Positions 38,990-50,220 are shown, counted from the stretch's first letter. The stretch: 64,000 nucleotides of DNA from Pseudomonadota bacterium (GCA_947455195.1 CANGMI010000008.1:248001-312000), one strand, 5' to 3'. Made by a program: numbers and translations. Notes: generated from the sequence alone by a model not told the origin.

Positions 38990-40195
38990 TCAGGGTGCGG
39001 CTGGGTAAGACCCGAACACTTTCATGAAAGGGGCACTGGCTGCCAGACGCGCAAGCGCCCGGGCCACCGGTGGATCGGTGCGGTGCCCTTCGATATCGAT
39101 GAAGAAGAAATACTCCCAGGTGCCGGTGCGCGCCGGGCGCGACTCGATGCGAGACATGCTCACGCCCTCCTCGGCCAGCGGACTGAGCAGTTCATGCACG
39201 GCCCCGGGCTGATTGCGAGCAGAAAGCACGAGCGAGGTTCGATCACGCCCCGACGGACCCGCGTCGTGCGCACCGAGCACGAGAAACCGGGTGAGGTTGC
39301 GCGTTTCATCCTCGATGTTCAGGGCATGCAGCCGCAGGCCATAGTGGCTGGCTGCAATGGCAGGCCCGATGGCGGCAGTGTCGCCTTCGATCGATGCCAT
39401 GCGAGCGGCCTCGGCGTTGCTCGAGACAGCGATACGCTCGGCGGCAGGCAGATGACGCGAGAGCCACCCATGACACTGCGCGAGAGACTGCGCATGCGAA
39501 TAGACCTTGCGAATGCCTTCGAGCGAGGCCTCGCGTGTCATGAGATTCTGATGAACCCGTACGATCACCTCGCCACACACGCCGCGCGTGGTCTGGAGCA
39601 TGAGGTCGAGCGATCGACCCACGGCGCCTTCGGTGGAGTTCTCCACCGGCACGACAGCAAAGTCGGTATCGCCCGACTCGGCAGCCCGGAATACTTCGTC
39701 CATCGAGGCATAGGGCACCGCATCAACCGACATGCCGAAGTGCTGCCCGACAGCCATTTCGCTGAACGTGCCGCGCGGGCCCAGGTAGGCGATGCGGGTG
39801 GCCCGCTCGAGCCCTCGACAGGCCGAGATGATCTCGACGAAGACCCGGCGAACCGCCTCGGGCGCCAGCGCCCCGCGCTCACCCGCTTCAGCCGCAGCAA
39901 GTACCTGCGCCTCACGTTCGGGGCGATAGACCGGGGCACCTCCCTTGAGAGCGCCGATGGCCTGAGCGGCAGCGGCACGCTCGCCCAGCAGTCTCACGAT
40001 CTCGCGGTCCACTGCATCGATGCGCTGCCGATGGCTGCCGATGGCCGCCGTGACGTCGGCAGGGTCGAGCGCTGCGGCTGCTCCGAGGTGCACGCCGTCA
40101 CTCGCGCGAGCCGCAACCAGGGTGTTCGCTTCAACAAGCTTGCTGCCTTCCGGCAGCGCCGGTGCGCCGGGCGCATCTGATCGGGAATCTGTCAT
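38990..40195 (-). CDS. pheA: Bifunctional chorismate mutase / prephenate dehydratase
   Basis: Makes phenylpyruvate from chorismate. From ATG 40195 it has 401 residues; about 45 N-terminal residues are low-complexity. A chorismate-mutase AroQ domain (HRQRIDAVDREIVRLLGER) lies at about 54-130, then the prephenate-dehydratase domain with 'AYLGPRGTFSE' and 'VENSTEGAVGRSLDL', and a C-terminal ACT domain with 'RNQPGAVHELLSP' and ESRPARTGTWEYFFFID for phenylalanine feedback. It lies 10 bases downstream of serC. Confidence 0.95.
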   Translation of the reverse strand: MTDSRSDAPGAPALPEGSKLVEANTLVAARASDGVHLGAAAALDPADVTAAIGSHRQRIDAVDREIVRLLGERAAAAQAIGALKGGAPVYRPEREAQVLAAAEAGERGALAPEAVRRVFVEIISACRGLERATRIAYLGPRGTFSEMAVGQHFGMSVDAVPYASMDEVFRAAESGDTDFAVVPVENSTEGAVGRSLDLMLQTTRGVCGEVIVRVHQNLMTREASLEGIRKVYSHAQSLAQCHGWLSRHLPAAERIAVSSNAEAARMASIEGDTAAIGPAIAASHYGLRLHALNIEDETRNLTRFLVLGAHDAGPSGRDRTSLVLSARNQPGAVHELLSPLAEEGVSMSRIESRPARTGTWEYFFFIDIEGHRTDPPVARALARLAASAPFMKVFGSYPAAP

Positions 40196-40205
40196 GCCGT
40201 GACCT

Positions 40206-41288
40206 TCAGCCGTGCTGGGTTTGAAACTCGCGCATGTACTCGACCAGAGCACGGACGCCCTCGATCGGCATGGCATTGTAGAGCGACGCGCGCATCCCGC
40301 CGAGCGACCGATGACCGCGCAACTGCACCAGACCGCGCGCCTCGGCACCGGCGAGAAAACCGTCATCGAGGCCGGGCCGTCGGAGCATGAACGGTACATT
40401 CATGCGCGACCGATCCGGGATTGCCACCGGGTTGGTGTAGAGCGTGCTCGAATCGATGAAGTCGTACAGCAGGCGTGCCTTCTCATCGTTGGCGCGGTCG
40501 ATGGCGGTCAGTCCTCCTCCGGCGAGCAGCCACTTGAAGACGAGCCCCGCGATATAGATCGAGTAGGTTGCCGGCGTATTGGGCATCGAACCGGCATCGG
40601 CATTCAGTTTGTAGTCGAGCAGGCCCGGGCACTGCGGCGAGGCCCCGCCCAGAAGGTCATCGCGCACGATGACGATCACCAGGCCTGCAGGCCCGATATT
40701 CTTCTGCGCACCGGCATAGATGAGACCGAAGCGACTCACATCGAGCGGGCCCGACAGCAGGTGCGAGGACATGTCGGCCACAAGGGGCACGCCACCCGTC
40801 TCGGGCACCCAGTGAAATTCGACGCCGTGTACCGTTTCGTTGGAGCAGTAGTGCACGTAAGCCGCAGCAGGGTCGAGACGCCACTCGCCCCATGGCGGCA
40901 CATGGTCATGTGCGCCGGCCGGGGTAGACGCCGCCACGTTGACCGACCCGAAGCGACCTGCCTCCTTCAGGGCTTTGGATGACCACTCGCCCGTCACGAC
41001 ATAGTCGGGCGCGCCGCCCCGCCCCATGAGGTTGAGCGGAATGGCCGAAAACTGGAGCGTCGCCCCCCCCTGGAGGAAAAGGATGCGGTAATTCCCGGGT
41101 ACGGCCAGCAGCGTACGCAGATCGGCCTCGGCTTCGCTGATGATCTGACCGAATTCGCGCCCGCGATGGCTCATCTCCATCACCGACATGCCGGCGCCTT
41201 CCCAGTCGAGCATTTCGGCCTGCGCCTGGGCGAGCACCACCTCGGGCAATGCCGCCGGACCCGCACTGAAATTGTGAACCCGAGTCAT
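40206..41288 (-). CDS. serC: Phosphoserine aminotransferase
   Basis: Second step of serine synthesis, also used in pyridoxine synthesis. The 360 residues start MTRVHNFSAGPAALP and include the PLP Lys in YAGAQKNIGPAG, 'WSSKALKEA' and 'CSNETVHGVEF', all usual. It follows gyrA by 24 bases and precedes pheA by 10. Confidence 0.96.
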   Translation of the reverse strand: MTRVHNFSAGPAALPEVVLAQAQAEMLDWEGAGMSVMEMSHRGREFGQIISEAEADLRTLLAVPGNYRILFLQGGATLQFSAIPLNLMGRGGAPDYVVTGEWSSKALKEAGRFGSVNVAASTPAGAHDHVPPWGEWRLDPAAAYVHYCSNETVHGVEFHWVPETGGVPLVADMSSHLLSGPLDVSRFGLIYAGAQKNIGPAGLVIVIVRDDLLGGASPQCPGLLDYKLNADAGSMPNTPATYSIYIAGLVFKWLLAGGGLTAIDRANDEKARLLYDFIDSSTLYTNPVAIPDRSRMNVPFMLRRPGLDDGFLAGAEARGLVQLRGHRSLGGMRASLYNAMPIEGVRALVEYMREFQTQHG

Positions 41289-41312
41289 CGCCGCCCTACT
41301 CCGGATGCCTGG

Positions 41313-43967
<2,655 letters not shown>

Positions 43968-44104
43968 GCGCAGAATGTCTGGCCGCGGTGGCACCGCTGA
44001 CGGGCTAGGCCGGCGGGAGGCGCGATTGTCGTTGGGGCCCCGCCCGGCGGCCGAAGAGCCCTCGTCCGAGCGAGATAAAGCATTGAATTGTAACATCCTC
44101 CCCC

Positions 44105-45472
44105 ATGACTCCGCCCCTCCCCCCGCAGAACACCCCCCCCGCCCCGCCGATAGCGGTGGATTTGCTCATCACGGCACGCTGGGTCCTGCCGATGGCCCCG
44201 CATGGCGCCTGTCTCGAGCACCACGCGGTCGTCGTCGACCAGGGGCGCATACTCGACCTGCTGCCGATCGCGGCAGCCCGGTCGCTTTACGCCCCGCGCG
44301 AGCAGTCGGACCTGGGCGAGCACGCCCTGATTCCGGGCCTGGTGAACGCCCACGCGCACGGCGCCATGAACCTGCTGCGCGGCTATGGCGACGACCTGCC
44401 CCTGCTGCGCTGGCTGCGTGAGCGCATCTGGCCCGCCGAGGCGGAGCACCTGTCGGAAGCTTTCGTGCACACCGGCACGCTGCTTGCGGCTCGCGAAATG
44501 CTGCGCGGCGGCGTCACCTGCGTGAACGACATGTACTTCTATCCGGCCGCCATGGCACGCGCCTATCTCGACACCGGTCTGCGCGCCATCGTCGGCCTGA
44601 TCGTGATCGACTTCCCGACTCGCTATGGAGCGGGGCCGGATGACTACCTGGCGCGCGGATTGGCCAGCCGCGATCGCTTTCGCGACGAACCGACCCTGCG
44701 CTTCAGCCTTGCGCCCCATGCGCCCTACACGGTCGGCGATGCTGCGCTCCTGCGGGTCGCGGCACTGGCCGAGGAACTCGATCTGGGCATTCACACCCAC
44801 CTGCACGAAACCCGATCGGAAATCGCGGAACATCTGTCAGCGCACGGTTGCCGCCCGCTGGCCCGCCTGCATCGACTCGGGCTGCTCTCCTCGCGCCTCG
44901 CGGCCGTGCACGCGGTTCATCTCGAGGACACCGAAATTGCCCTGCTTGCGCATCATGGAGCGTCGGTCGTGCACTGCCCGGCCTCAAATCTGAAACTGGC
45001 CAGCGGCTTCGCCCCGGCGGCCCGACTGCTCGCCGCCGGGGTCAACGTGGCGCTCGGTACCGACGGTGCGGCCAGCAACAACCGGGTCGATCTGCTGAGC
45101 GAAACGCGTCTCGCCTCGCTCCTCGCCAAAGGCGTCTCGGGCGACGCCAGTGCATGGGATGCACACGCCAGCCTTCGTGCGGCGACGCTCGGGGGTGCGC
45201 GTGCGCTGGGCCTGGAATCACGGATCGGCTCGATCGAGCCGGGCAAACAGGCTGATCTGACTGCCATCAAGCTATCGGCCGAGGAGTTGCAGCCGCTCCA
45301 TGACCCGGCGGCCCGGATCGTCTACAGTGCTGGCAGGGAACATGTCGATGCGGTCTGGGTTGCAGGTCACGCGCGCGTACGAGGCGGTTGCCTCACCGCG
45401 GAGATGCCAGCGGGCCTGGAAGCAACGGTTTGCATGTGGCAAAATAGGCTTGTATCATCCAGAATCCATTGA
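44105..45472 (+). CDS. Amidohydrolase of the TRZ/ATZ (MTA/SAH deaminase-like) group
   Basis: A 455-residue metal-dependent deaminase of the amidohydrolase superfamily. Motifs: '[11 protein letters not shown]' metal site, HLHETRSEI near 235, '[10 protein letters not shown]', and GTDGAASNN near the C-terminus with the metal Asp. Members deaminate 5'-methylthioadenosine, S-adenosylhomocysteine, guanine-type compounds or chlorinated triazines. It is divergent from gyrA and ahead of ompA, ubiG and gph, a usual betaproteobacterial order. Probably MTA/SAH deaminase activity; not certain. Confidence 0.9.
   Translation: MTPPLPPQNTPPAPPIAVDLLITARWVLPMAPHGACLEHHAVVVDQGRILDLLPIAAARSLYAPREQSDLGEHALIPGLVNAHAHGAMNLLRGYGDDLPLLRWLRERIWPAEAEHLSEAFVHTGTLLAAREMLRGGVTCVNDMYFYPAAMARAYLDTGLRAIVGLIVIDFPTRYGAGPDDYLARGLASRDRFRDEPTLRFSLAPHAPYTVGDAALLRVAALAEELDLGIHTHLHETRSEIAEHLSAHGCRPLARLHRLGLLSSRLAAVHAVHLEDTEIALLAHHGASVVHCPASNLKLASGFAPAARLLAAGVNVALGTDGAASNNRVDLLSETRLASLLAKGVSGDASAWDAHASLRAATLGGARALGLESRIGSIEPGKQADLTAIKLSAEELQPLHDPAARIVYSAGREHVDAVWVAGHARVRGGCLTAEMPAGLEATVCMWQNRLVSSRIH
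45430..45458 (+). promoter_or_regulatory. Sigma-70-type promoter for the OmpA-family gene
   Basis: TTGCAT (45430-45435), a 17-base spacer, then TATCAT (45453-45458). It lies at the end of the deaminase gene and would start transcription about 135 bases before the OmpA-family start, giving a long leader. Confidence 0.55.
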
Positions 45473-45600
45473 TCTCGTAGAGTTTCGTGATCTTGCGGGT
45501 GAATGTCCGACCAGATTGCGAATTCGTGGCCCTGAGCAACAACGAGCACTGAATAAGAGTTTGCCGCGCAGACGCTGCGCACATATCGAGAGGGGAAAGC

Positions 45601-46284
45601 ATGTTCAACACGTCAGTGAAGCAAAAAACGCTACTCGTCGCCTGCACGCTCGCGCTTGGCGCCTGCGCGTCGAGTGGCCCGGTTGCCCCGACCCGCGGCT
45701 ATTTGAGCGACAGTCGTGCGGCCATCGTCAAGAGCGGCTTCGGGCTGTGCTGGCATACCCCGACCTGGTCGCCCGCGATCGCTGAACTGGAGTGCGATCC
45801 TGACCTGGTGAAGAAGGAAGCGCCGCCCGCTCCGGCCCCTGCGCCCGCCCCGGCCCCTGCGGCGCCGGCGCCCGCTCCCGCCGTTGCGCCGCCCGCTGCC
45901 CCGGCACCCGCTGCTGTGGCGCCGGTCACCGAGAAAGTCACACTTGCTGCCGATGTGCTGTTCGACTTCGACAAATCGGTTGTCAAGCCCGAAGGGCAGG
46001 TCAAGCTGAATGATCTGGTCGACAAGCTGAAGACCGTGAACCTCGAAGTCATCATCGCCATCGGTCACACCGACTGGATCGGCAGCGTTGCCTACAACCA
46101 GCGCCTGTCGGTACGTCGTGCCGAAGCCGTCAAGAAGTATCTGGTGTCCAAGGGCATCGAGCCCAATCGCATCTATACCGAAGGCAAGGGCAAGAAGCAG
46201 CCGATCGCCGACAACAAGACCTCTGCCGGCCGTGCCAAGAACCGCCGCGTCGAGATCGAAGTCGTGGGCACCCGGAAGAAGTAA
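45601..46284 (+). CDS. OmpA-family peptidoglycan-anchoring lipoprotein
   Basis: A 227-residue protein with a lipoprotein signal (LGAC, Cys near 22), a short Cys-containing region, then an Ala/Pro hinge (about 78-115), and a C-terminal OmpA domain with 'LFDFDKSVVKP', the peptidoglycan-contact 'GHTDWIGS--YNQRLSVRRAEAV' and 'GKGKKQPIADN'. The Ala/Pro linker and absence of a beta-barrel are usual for betaproteobacterial OmpA proteins. It has its own promoter and terminator. Confidence 0.92.
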   Translation: MFNTSVKQKTLLVACTLALGACASSGPVAPTRGYLSDSRAAIVKSGFGLCWHTPTWSPAIAELECDPDLVKKEAPPAPAPAPAPAPAAPAPAPAVAPPAAPAPAAVAPVTEKVTLAADVLFDFDKSVVKPEGQVKLNDLVDKLKTVNLEVIIAIGHTDWIGSVAYNQRLSVRRAEAVKKYLVSKGIEPNRIYTEGKGKKQPIADNKTSAGRAKNRRVEIEVVGTRKK

Positions 46285-46307
46285 TCCGGCCGGTCTGATG
46301 ATCTGAC

Positions 46308-46338
46308 AAGAGCCCCGCCTCGGCGGGGCTCTTGCTTT
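46308..46338 (+). terminator. Intrinsic terminator after the OmpA-family gene
   Basis: A perfect 12-bp stem (AAGAGCCCCGCC / GGCGGGGCTCTT, loop of 2) is followed by GCTTTTTG. Confidence 0.92.
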
Positions 46339-46410
46339 TTGGGGTCCGACTCCGTTGACCTAGCACGTCCCGTTACACTCAGGCTCCCGCCAACGATCTC
46401 CTCAGCGCGC

Positions 46411-47106
46411 ATGAACGTCGATCCGAAGGAACTCTCCAAGTTCAGTGACCTTGCCCACCGCTGGTGGGACCCCACGAGCGAATTCAAACCCCTGCACGAG
46501 ATCAACCCCCTGCGCCTCGACTGGATCGACTCGCTGGCGCGATTGCGAGGCCGCGACGTTCTCGATGTGGGTTGTGGTGGAGGACTGCTCGCCGAGAGCA
46601 TGGCGTTGCGCGGCGCCACGGTGAAAGGCATCGATCTGGCTCAGAAGCCGCTGCTGGTGGCCGAATTGCACCGACAGGAATCGGGCGTTGGTGGTCTGTC
46701 GTACGAGGAAATTTCAGCCGAAGCCCTGGCCCAGCGAGAGCCGGCGCGTTACGACCGCGTGACCTGCATGGAAATGCTCGAGCACGTACCCGATCCGGCA
46801 AGCATCGTGGCCTCCTGTGCCGCTCTGGCGGCGCCGGGAGCGCACCTTTTTTTCTCGACGATCAGCAGGACACCCAAGGCTTATGTTTTCGCGATTCTGG
46901 GCGCCGAGTACATCCTCAAACTTTTGCCGCGCGGCACGCACGACTACGAGAAATTCGTGACGCCGGCAGAACTGGCCGGGTTCTGTCGCGCCGCAGGTCT
47001 GCAGGTAGCCGACATCATCGGCATGCAGTACAACCTTCTGAGCAAGCAATACCGGCTCGGCGGTCCGACCGATGTCAACTATCTCCTGCATGCGGTGAAG
47101 CCATGA
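46411..47106 (+). CDS. ubiG: Ubiquinone biosynthesis O-methyltransferase
   Basis: Catalyses both O-methylations of ubiquinone synthesis. From ATG 46411 it has 231 residues beginning NVDPKELSKFSDLAHRWWDP, the UbiG signature, then the SAM motif DVGCGGGLLAE, 'CMEMLEHVPDP', and 'LPRGTHDYEKFV'. Its stop overlaps the gph start (ATGA). Confidence 0.96.
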   Translation: MNVDPKELSKFSDLAHRWWDPTSEFKPLHEINPLRLDWIDSLARLRGRDVLDVGCGGGLLAESMALRGATVKGIDLAQKPLLVAELHRQESGVGGLSYEEISAEALAQREPARYDRVTCMEMLEHVPDPASIVASCAALAAPGAHLFFSTISRTPKAYVFAILGAEYILKLLPRGTHDYEKFVTPAELAGFCRAAGLQVADIIGMQYNLLSKQYRLGGPTDVNYLLHAVKP

Positions 47107-47771
47107 TTACGCCGGGCCACACGGCAGTACTCTTCGATCTGGACGGGACACTGGTCGACAGTGCCCCCGACCTGGCAGGCGCCCTGAACCAGTTGCTCGT
47201 CGAAGAGGGACGTTCGCCCATTGCGCTCGAGCGGGCCCGCCCGCACACCTCGAGCGGCGCGCGCGGCATGATCGGCGCGGGCTTTGGCATCTCCGGGGAT
47301 GACCCCGCTTACCCTGCGCTGAAAGACCGCTTTCTCGACATCTACCAGAGCCGCCTTGCGCTGGACTCGCGCGTCTTTGACGGCGTGCACGCCCTGCTCG
47401 ACCGACTCGACGCCGCCAGCATCGCGTGGGGTATCGTCACCAACAAGGCCATGCGATTCACCGAGCCTCTGGTTGCAGCGCTGGGGCTCGCGACGCGTAC
47501 TCGCGTGGTCGTGAGTGGCGATACGACGCCTTGGGCAAAACCCCATCCTGCTCCCCTGCTGCACGGGGCAGAACAACTGGGCTGGGCGCCAGAACGATGT
47601 GTCTACGTCGGGGACGATCTTCGAGATGTACAGGCCGCTCAGGCGGCCAACATGCGTTCGATCGTTGCCCTGTATGGCTACCTCGGCGAGGGCTTGGCGC
47701 CCGAGCAGTGGGGGGGCGATGTGAGCGTGCGGCACCCACTCGAGATTGCCGACCTGATTCGAACGCACTGA
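47103..47771 (+). CDS. gph: Phosphoglycolate phosphatase (HAD family)
   Basis: Removes phosphate from 2-phosphoglycolate. The 222 residues show the HAD motifs: FDLDGTLVDS (10-19), 'IVTNK' and a Lys in 'PWAKPHP', then 'VYVGDDLRDV'. It overlaps ubiG by four bases; the ubiG-gph pair is widely conserved in proteobacteria. Confidence 0.94.
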   Translation: MITPGHTAVLFDLDGTLVDSAPDLAGALNQLLVEEGRSPIALERARPHTSSGARGMIGAGFGISGDDPAYPALKDRFLDIYQSRLALDSRVFDGVHALLDRLDAASIAWGIVTNKAMRFTEPLVAALGLATRTRVVVSGDTTPWAKPHPAPLLHGAEQLGWAPERCVYVGDDLRDVQAAQAANMRSIVALYGYLGEGLAPEQWGGDVSVRHPLEIADLIRTH

Positions 47772-47922
47772 GGGAACCCGCCCCTCGGGCCCTTGCAGAC
47801 TGACCCCGAGTCCAGCGGCGGGGCTCAAAGACCGCCAGTGTCTGCAAGCGTCATCCGAAATGACTTGAAGTTTCCCCCGGGCAGCCCCATCATCGAGAAG
47901 TCGGCGCTTCAACACCAACATC

Positions 47923-48290
47923 GGGGGCGACATGGCTTCGACGTGGGTTTTGACGCAGTACAGTGCATACCGAGGCGCAGTGCCCTCGTAAATCTCGCTG
48001 CAAACTTACAAACGCCAACGACGAGCGTTTCGCACTCGCAGCCTAAGGGCTGACGAGCTCCACACCGGTTGGCCCATGGGCCGGGGTGTCGCAAGACACC
48101 GGTGGAGTCCTCTACATGGGATCGTGCCGGCCAGGGTCACTTTGACCGGTGCTAAATCCAAGGTGACTCGCTCGGGTGCAGGCCTGTCGACCGGCTGAGC
48201 AACCAGTTAAACCAGAATTGATCGACTAAGTATGTAGAGCTGGCTGTTGATTGCTTGCGGACGCGGGTTCGATTCCCGCCGCCTCCACCA
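47923..48290 (+). ncRNA. ssrA: tmRNA (transfer-messenger RNA)
   Basis: 368-base gene. The 5' end GGGGGCGACATGGCTTCGACG and the 3' end with TTCGATTCCCGCCGCCTCCACCA form the tRNA-like acceptor (GGGGGCG with CGCCTCC) with encoded CCA. The tag frame near 48013-48051 reads ANDERFALAA then TAA. It rescues stalled ribosomes with SmpB. The strand is + and a terminator follows. Confidence 0.96.
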
Positions 48291-48295
48291 TTTAC

Positions 48296-48330
48296 AAGGG
48301 CTCGGAAATTCTCCGGGCCCTTTTCTTTTG
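48296..48330 (+). terminator. Intrinsic terminator of ssrA
   Basis: An 11-bp stem with one G-T pair (AAGGGCTCGGA / TCCGGGCCCTT, loop of 5) is followed by TTCTTTTG directly after the tmRNA 3' end. Confidence 0.85.
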
Positions 48331-48563
48331 GTTTTTCCCCGGGGAAGCGCGGGGCAGTGCTGCGGGTAGCCGCCCGCCGAAACGCCCGAAATCGCCCACT
48401 TTCTCGGACGTAGCCGTCTCTGTTCTCCGTTTGCCCTGCGGGCAAGCGCAGCGGGTGTTCTAGCGAAATCAAAGGCTTACGTGCGCTGGTTCATCGTCAA
48501 TCAAGACTACCGGTCAGGCATCGAACGAGATTCACGGGCTGGTACACGTCCCCATCTTGTTCT
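48331..48563. other. Region between tmRNA and the toxin-antitoxin pair
   Basis: No gene or integrase remnant seen. I looked for a second copy of the tmRNA 3' end (an att repeat) downstream and found none within the window. Confidence 0.5.
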
Positions 48564-48591
48564 ATCATGAAGCGTCAAGATAAATCATGAT
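48564..48591 (+). promoter_or_regulatory. Putative antitoxin operator (paired ATCATGA sites)
   Basis: ATCATGA at 48564-48570 and ATCATGAT at 48584-48591 (itself a palindrome) are spaced 20 bases apart, two DNA turns, just before the antitoxin start. This is the arrangement expected for cooperative binding of a ribbon-helix-helix dimer pair. Confidence 0.5.
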
Positions 48592-48601
48592 GGAGATAGT
48601 C

Positions 48602-48832
48602 ATGACGACTGCTGTCCGCGAAAAATTTTCCTCCCAGGCCGCGCCCGAGGTGCTGGCGGCGCTGCGCCAGATCGCAGAAAGCCAGGGGCGCCAGTTCCAG
48701 GCGGTGCTCGACGAAGCCCTGCGAGACTACATCGACCGGCAGCAGAAGGAGCGCCCCCGCCGCCACGTGATGGCTTCTTTCGCATCCAGTCTGGATGAGT
48801 TCGACAGCCTCTACCGCGAGTTGGCCAGGTAG
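48602..48832 (+). CDS. Ribbon-helix-helix antitoxin of a Doc-type module
   Basis: A 76-residue protein; ATG at 48602 is preceded by GGAG at 48592-48595, so I prefer it to the in-frame ATG at 48587. The middle 'SSQAAPEVLAALRQIAESQGRQFQAVLDEALRDYIDRQ' reads as a ribbon-helix-helix-like unit; the C-terminal 'FASSLDEFDSLYRELA' probably neutralises the toxin. It is followed at once by the Doc-like gene, the normal antitoxin-toxin order. Confidence 0.8.
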   Translation: MTTAVREKFSSQAAPEVLAALRQIAESQGRQFQAVLDEALRDYIDRQQKERPRRHVMASFASSLDEFDSLYRELAR

Positions 48833-48835
48833 GCC

Positions 48836-49216
48836 GTGGCTCACGATTACCTGACTGTGGCCGATGTGCTGGGTATGCACACTGTGCTGATGCAGCGTTA
48901 CGGCGGCGCGCCGGGCGTGCGTGATCCAGGGGCGCTGGAGGCCGCGCTGTTCCGCCCGCAGACCGGCTATTACGATGACATCGTGGCTGAGGCTGCTGCC
49001 CTGCTGGAAAGCCTCGCAATCAACCACCCTTTTGTGGACGGAAACAAGCGCATCGCCTTTGCTGCGGCCGACGTGTTCCTGCGCATCAATGGCTGGCGCT
49101 TGCAGCGTGCGCCGATGCAGATCCATGCCGAGATGATGCAGATGTTCGAGTCGAGCACCTTTGATATCGCCCACATCGATCCCTGGATGCGGTCTTTCGC
49201 CGTCGCCCCTGAGTGA
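48836..49216 (+). CDS. Doc-family (Fic-fold) toxin
   Basis: A 126-residue protein starting at GTG 48836, three bases after the antitoxin stop. The Fic-type motif is HPFVDGNKRIA, close to the Doc/Fic consensus HxFx(D/A)GN(K/G)R. Doc phosphorylates EF-Tu and stops translation. 'GAPGVRDPGALEAALFRPQTGYYDD' at the N-terminus is the usual Doc pattern. Partner is the upstream antitoxin. Confidence 0.9.
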   Translation: MAHDYLTVADVLGMHTVLMQRYGGAPGVRDPGALEAALFRPQTGYYDDIVAEAAALLESLAINHPFVDGNKRIAFAAADVFLRINGWRLQRAPMQIHAEMMQMFESSTFDIAHIDPWMRSFAVAPE

Positions 49217-49249
49217 TGCGATGAACGAGAAAGCACCCAACCACCCAAG

Positions 49250-49444
49250 CTGATCCTGCGAGACCTGGTGAACGCCAGGGTCGGCTTCGGGGCGCTGGCC
49301 CAGGAAATTCAAGAACCTGCCCAGAGCCTGCACAGAATGCTGTCGAAATCTGGCAACCCGACCACGAGCAACATCCCGGCTGGGTTTGCGGCCATCAAGC
49401 GCGCCCTCACGGTCGGGGTCCACACCCCGATCGTGATGGCCTGA
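49250..49444 (+). pseudogene. Remnant of a helix-turn-helix addiction-module antidote
   Basis: 64 codons ending at TGA 49444 resemble the C-terminal half of the antidote/regulator family with the pattern LRD-(I/V)NA-GF--LA, a P-(K/Q)SLHRML turn and SGNP. No start lies in frame; the ATG at 49221 hits a stop after ten codons in another frame. It looks like an N-terminally decayed antitoxin. Confidence 0.55.
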
Positions 49445-49524
49445 TGTCAGGCATCAAACACCGCCAGCGAAAACCGATGCACTGAGGGGCATCAGGCAAC
49501 CGCTCAAAAACCTGCCCCCCTGCA

Positions 49525-49552
49525 TTGACAGACCGGACGATTCGGATACAAT
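49525..49552 (+). promoter_or_regulatory. Consensus sigma-70 promoter for the leader RNA
   Basis: TTGACA (49525-49530), 16-base spacer, TACAAT (49547-49552). The match is near perfect and places the transcript start near 49559, just before the GCATC that closes the leader RNA fold. Confidence 0.7.
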
Positions 49553-49558
49553 TTGGCT

Positions 49559-49692
49559 TGCATCGAGAAAAGGCCCGACGGCCTTGCCAACCTGCCCCCG
49601 GGCAAGGTGGACGCGAAAGCGGATGTGGCTCCATGACGAGCAACCAACCGGGAGATGCGTCGGCCCTCCACAGACTCTCTGGAGGGTTTTTT
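49559..49692 (+). ncRNA. Structured leader RNA upstream of the DUF3293-type gene (riboswitch/attenuator candidate)
   Basis: From the promoter to the start codon the RNA can form a closing helix (GCATC at 49560-49564 with GATGC at 49654-49658) around several hairpins: AAGGCC-CGAC-GGCCTT, ACCTGCCC-CCG-GGGCAAGGT with a bulged A, CGC-GAAA-GCG, and GCTC-CATGAC-GAGC. A terminator-like stem follows. I could not match it to a known riboswitch (SAM-I, SAM-IV, SAH, c-di-GMP-I and guanidine were tried by eye). It may be a riboswitch, an attenuator or an independent small RNA. Confidence 0.55.
49664..49692 (+). terminator. Terminator-like hairpin containing the ribosome site of the next gene
   Basis: CCCTCCA (49664-49670), 9-base loop, TGGAGGG (49680-49686), then six T directly before C-ATG. 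The 3' arm GGAGGG is the only Shine-Dalgarno for the gene at 49694, so this stem would block both elongation and translation start. Confidence 0.75.
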
Positions 49693-49693
49693 C

Positions 49694-50125
49694 ATGCCTG
49701 AGACGACCCAGATCCACCCCGACAAGGTTCGAGCCTACCTGGCCACGGACTACCGACTCGGCCACACCGCAGACGACATCGTCCTCACCGCCGGTCAGCG
49801 CTCGGAGCGCCTGGCCGCGTTGTTTGCTGCCACCGGCGTCACCTGCGGCGCGTTTCTCACCGCCTGCAACCCACGCGGAACCATTCAGCCCGACGCCGCC
49901 AACGCGGCCGGGCATGCGGAACTGGCCGGCCTGCTGCGCGAGCAGGGGTATCACGCCATCGAAGGCTCCGGCAGCGAGGAAGGCACCGACTGGCCGTCCG
50001 AGAAAAGCTGGTTCGCGCTGGGGCTGCCGCTCGAGCCGGCCAGGGCGCTCGGCCACCACTTTGACCAGGATGCCATCGTCTGGGTGGGCGCAGACGCAGT
50101 GCCGCAATTGATCCTGCTGCGCTGA
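49694..50125 (+). CDS. DUF3293-type protein
   Basis: A 143-residue protein from ATG 49694, chosen because it follows the GGAGGG of the leader hairpin. The pattern 'AYLATDYRLG', 'FLTACNPRG', 'EEGYHAIEGSGSEEGTDWPSEKSW' split over the chain and a late 'VWVGADAVPQLILL' match my memory of the DUF3293 family of small uncharacterised proteins. No signal or membrane segment. It has a structured leader upstream and the metK riboswitch 30 bases downstream, so it may belong to methionine/SAM control. Confidence 0.7.
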   Translation: MPETTQIHPDKVRAYLATDYRLGHTADDIVLTAGQRSERLAALFAATGVTCGAFLTACNPRGTIQPDAANAAGHAELAGLLREQGYHAIEGSGSEEGTDWPSEKSWFALGLPLEPARALGHHFDQDAIVWVGADAVPQLILLR

Positions 50126-50156
50126 AATCTTTCAGGCTGGCCCACCTCACCGGGCC

Positions 50157-50216
50157 GGGGGGATTTGATCCAGCTTGCCGCCCCCGACACATCGTCAAAG
50201 CGGCTAAAGAGGAGTG
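50157..50216 (+). promoter_or_regulatory. SAM-II-like riboswitch upstream of metK
   Basis: The sequence fits the SAM-II pseudoknot: a GGGGG/CCCCC stem with GATTTGATCCAGCTTGCCG in the loop, then ATCGTCAAAGCGGCTAAAGAGG. The GCTAAA-AGG element and the loop match the class as I remember it. Its 3' part holds the AGAGGAG ribosome site 7 bases before the metK ATG, as in this class, where SAM binding hides the site. SAM would then repress its own synthase. Confidence 0.75.
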
Positions 50217-50220
50217 AACG

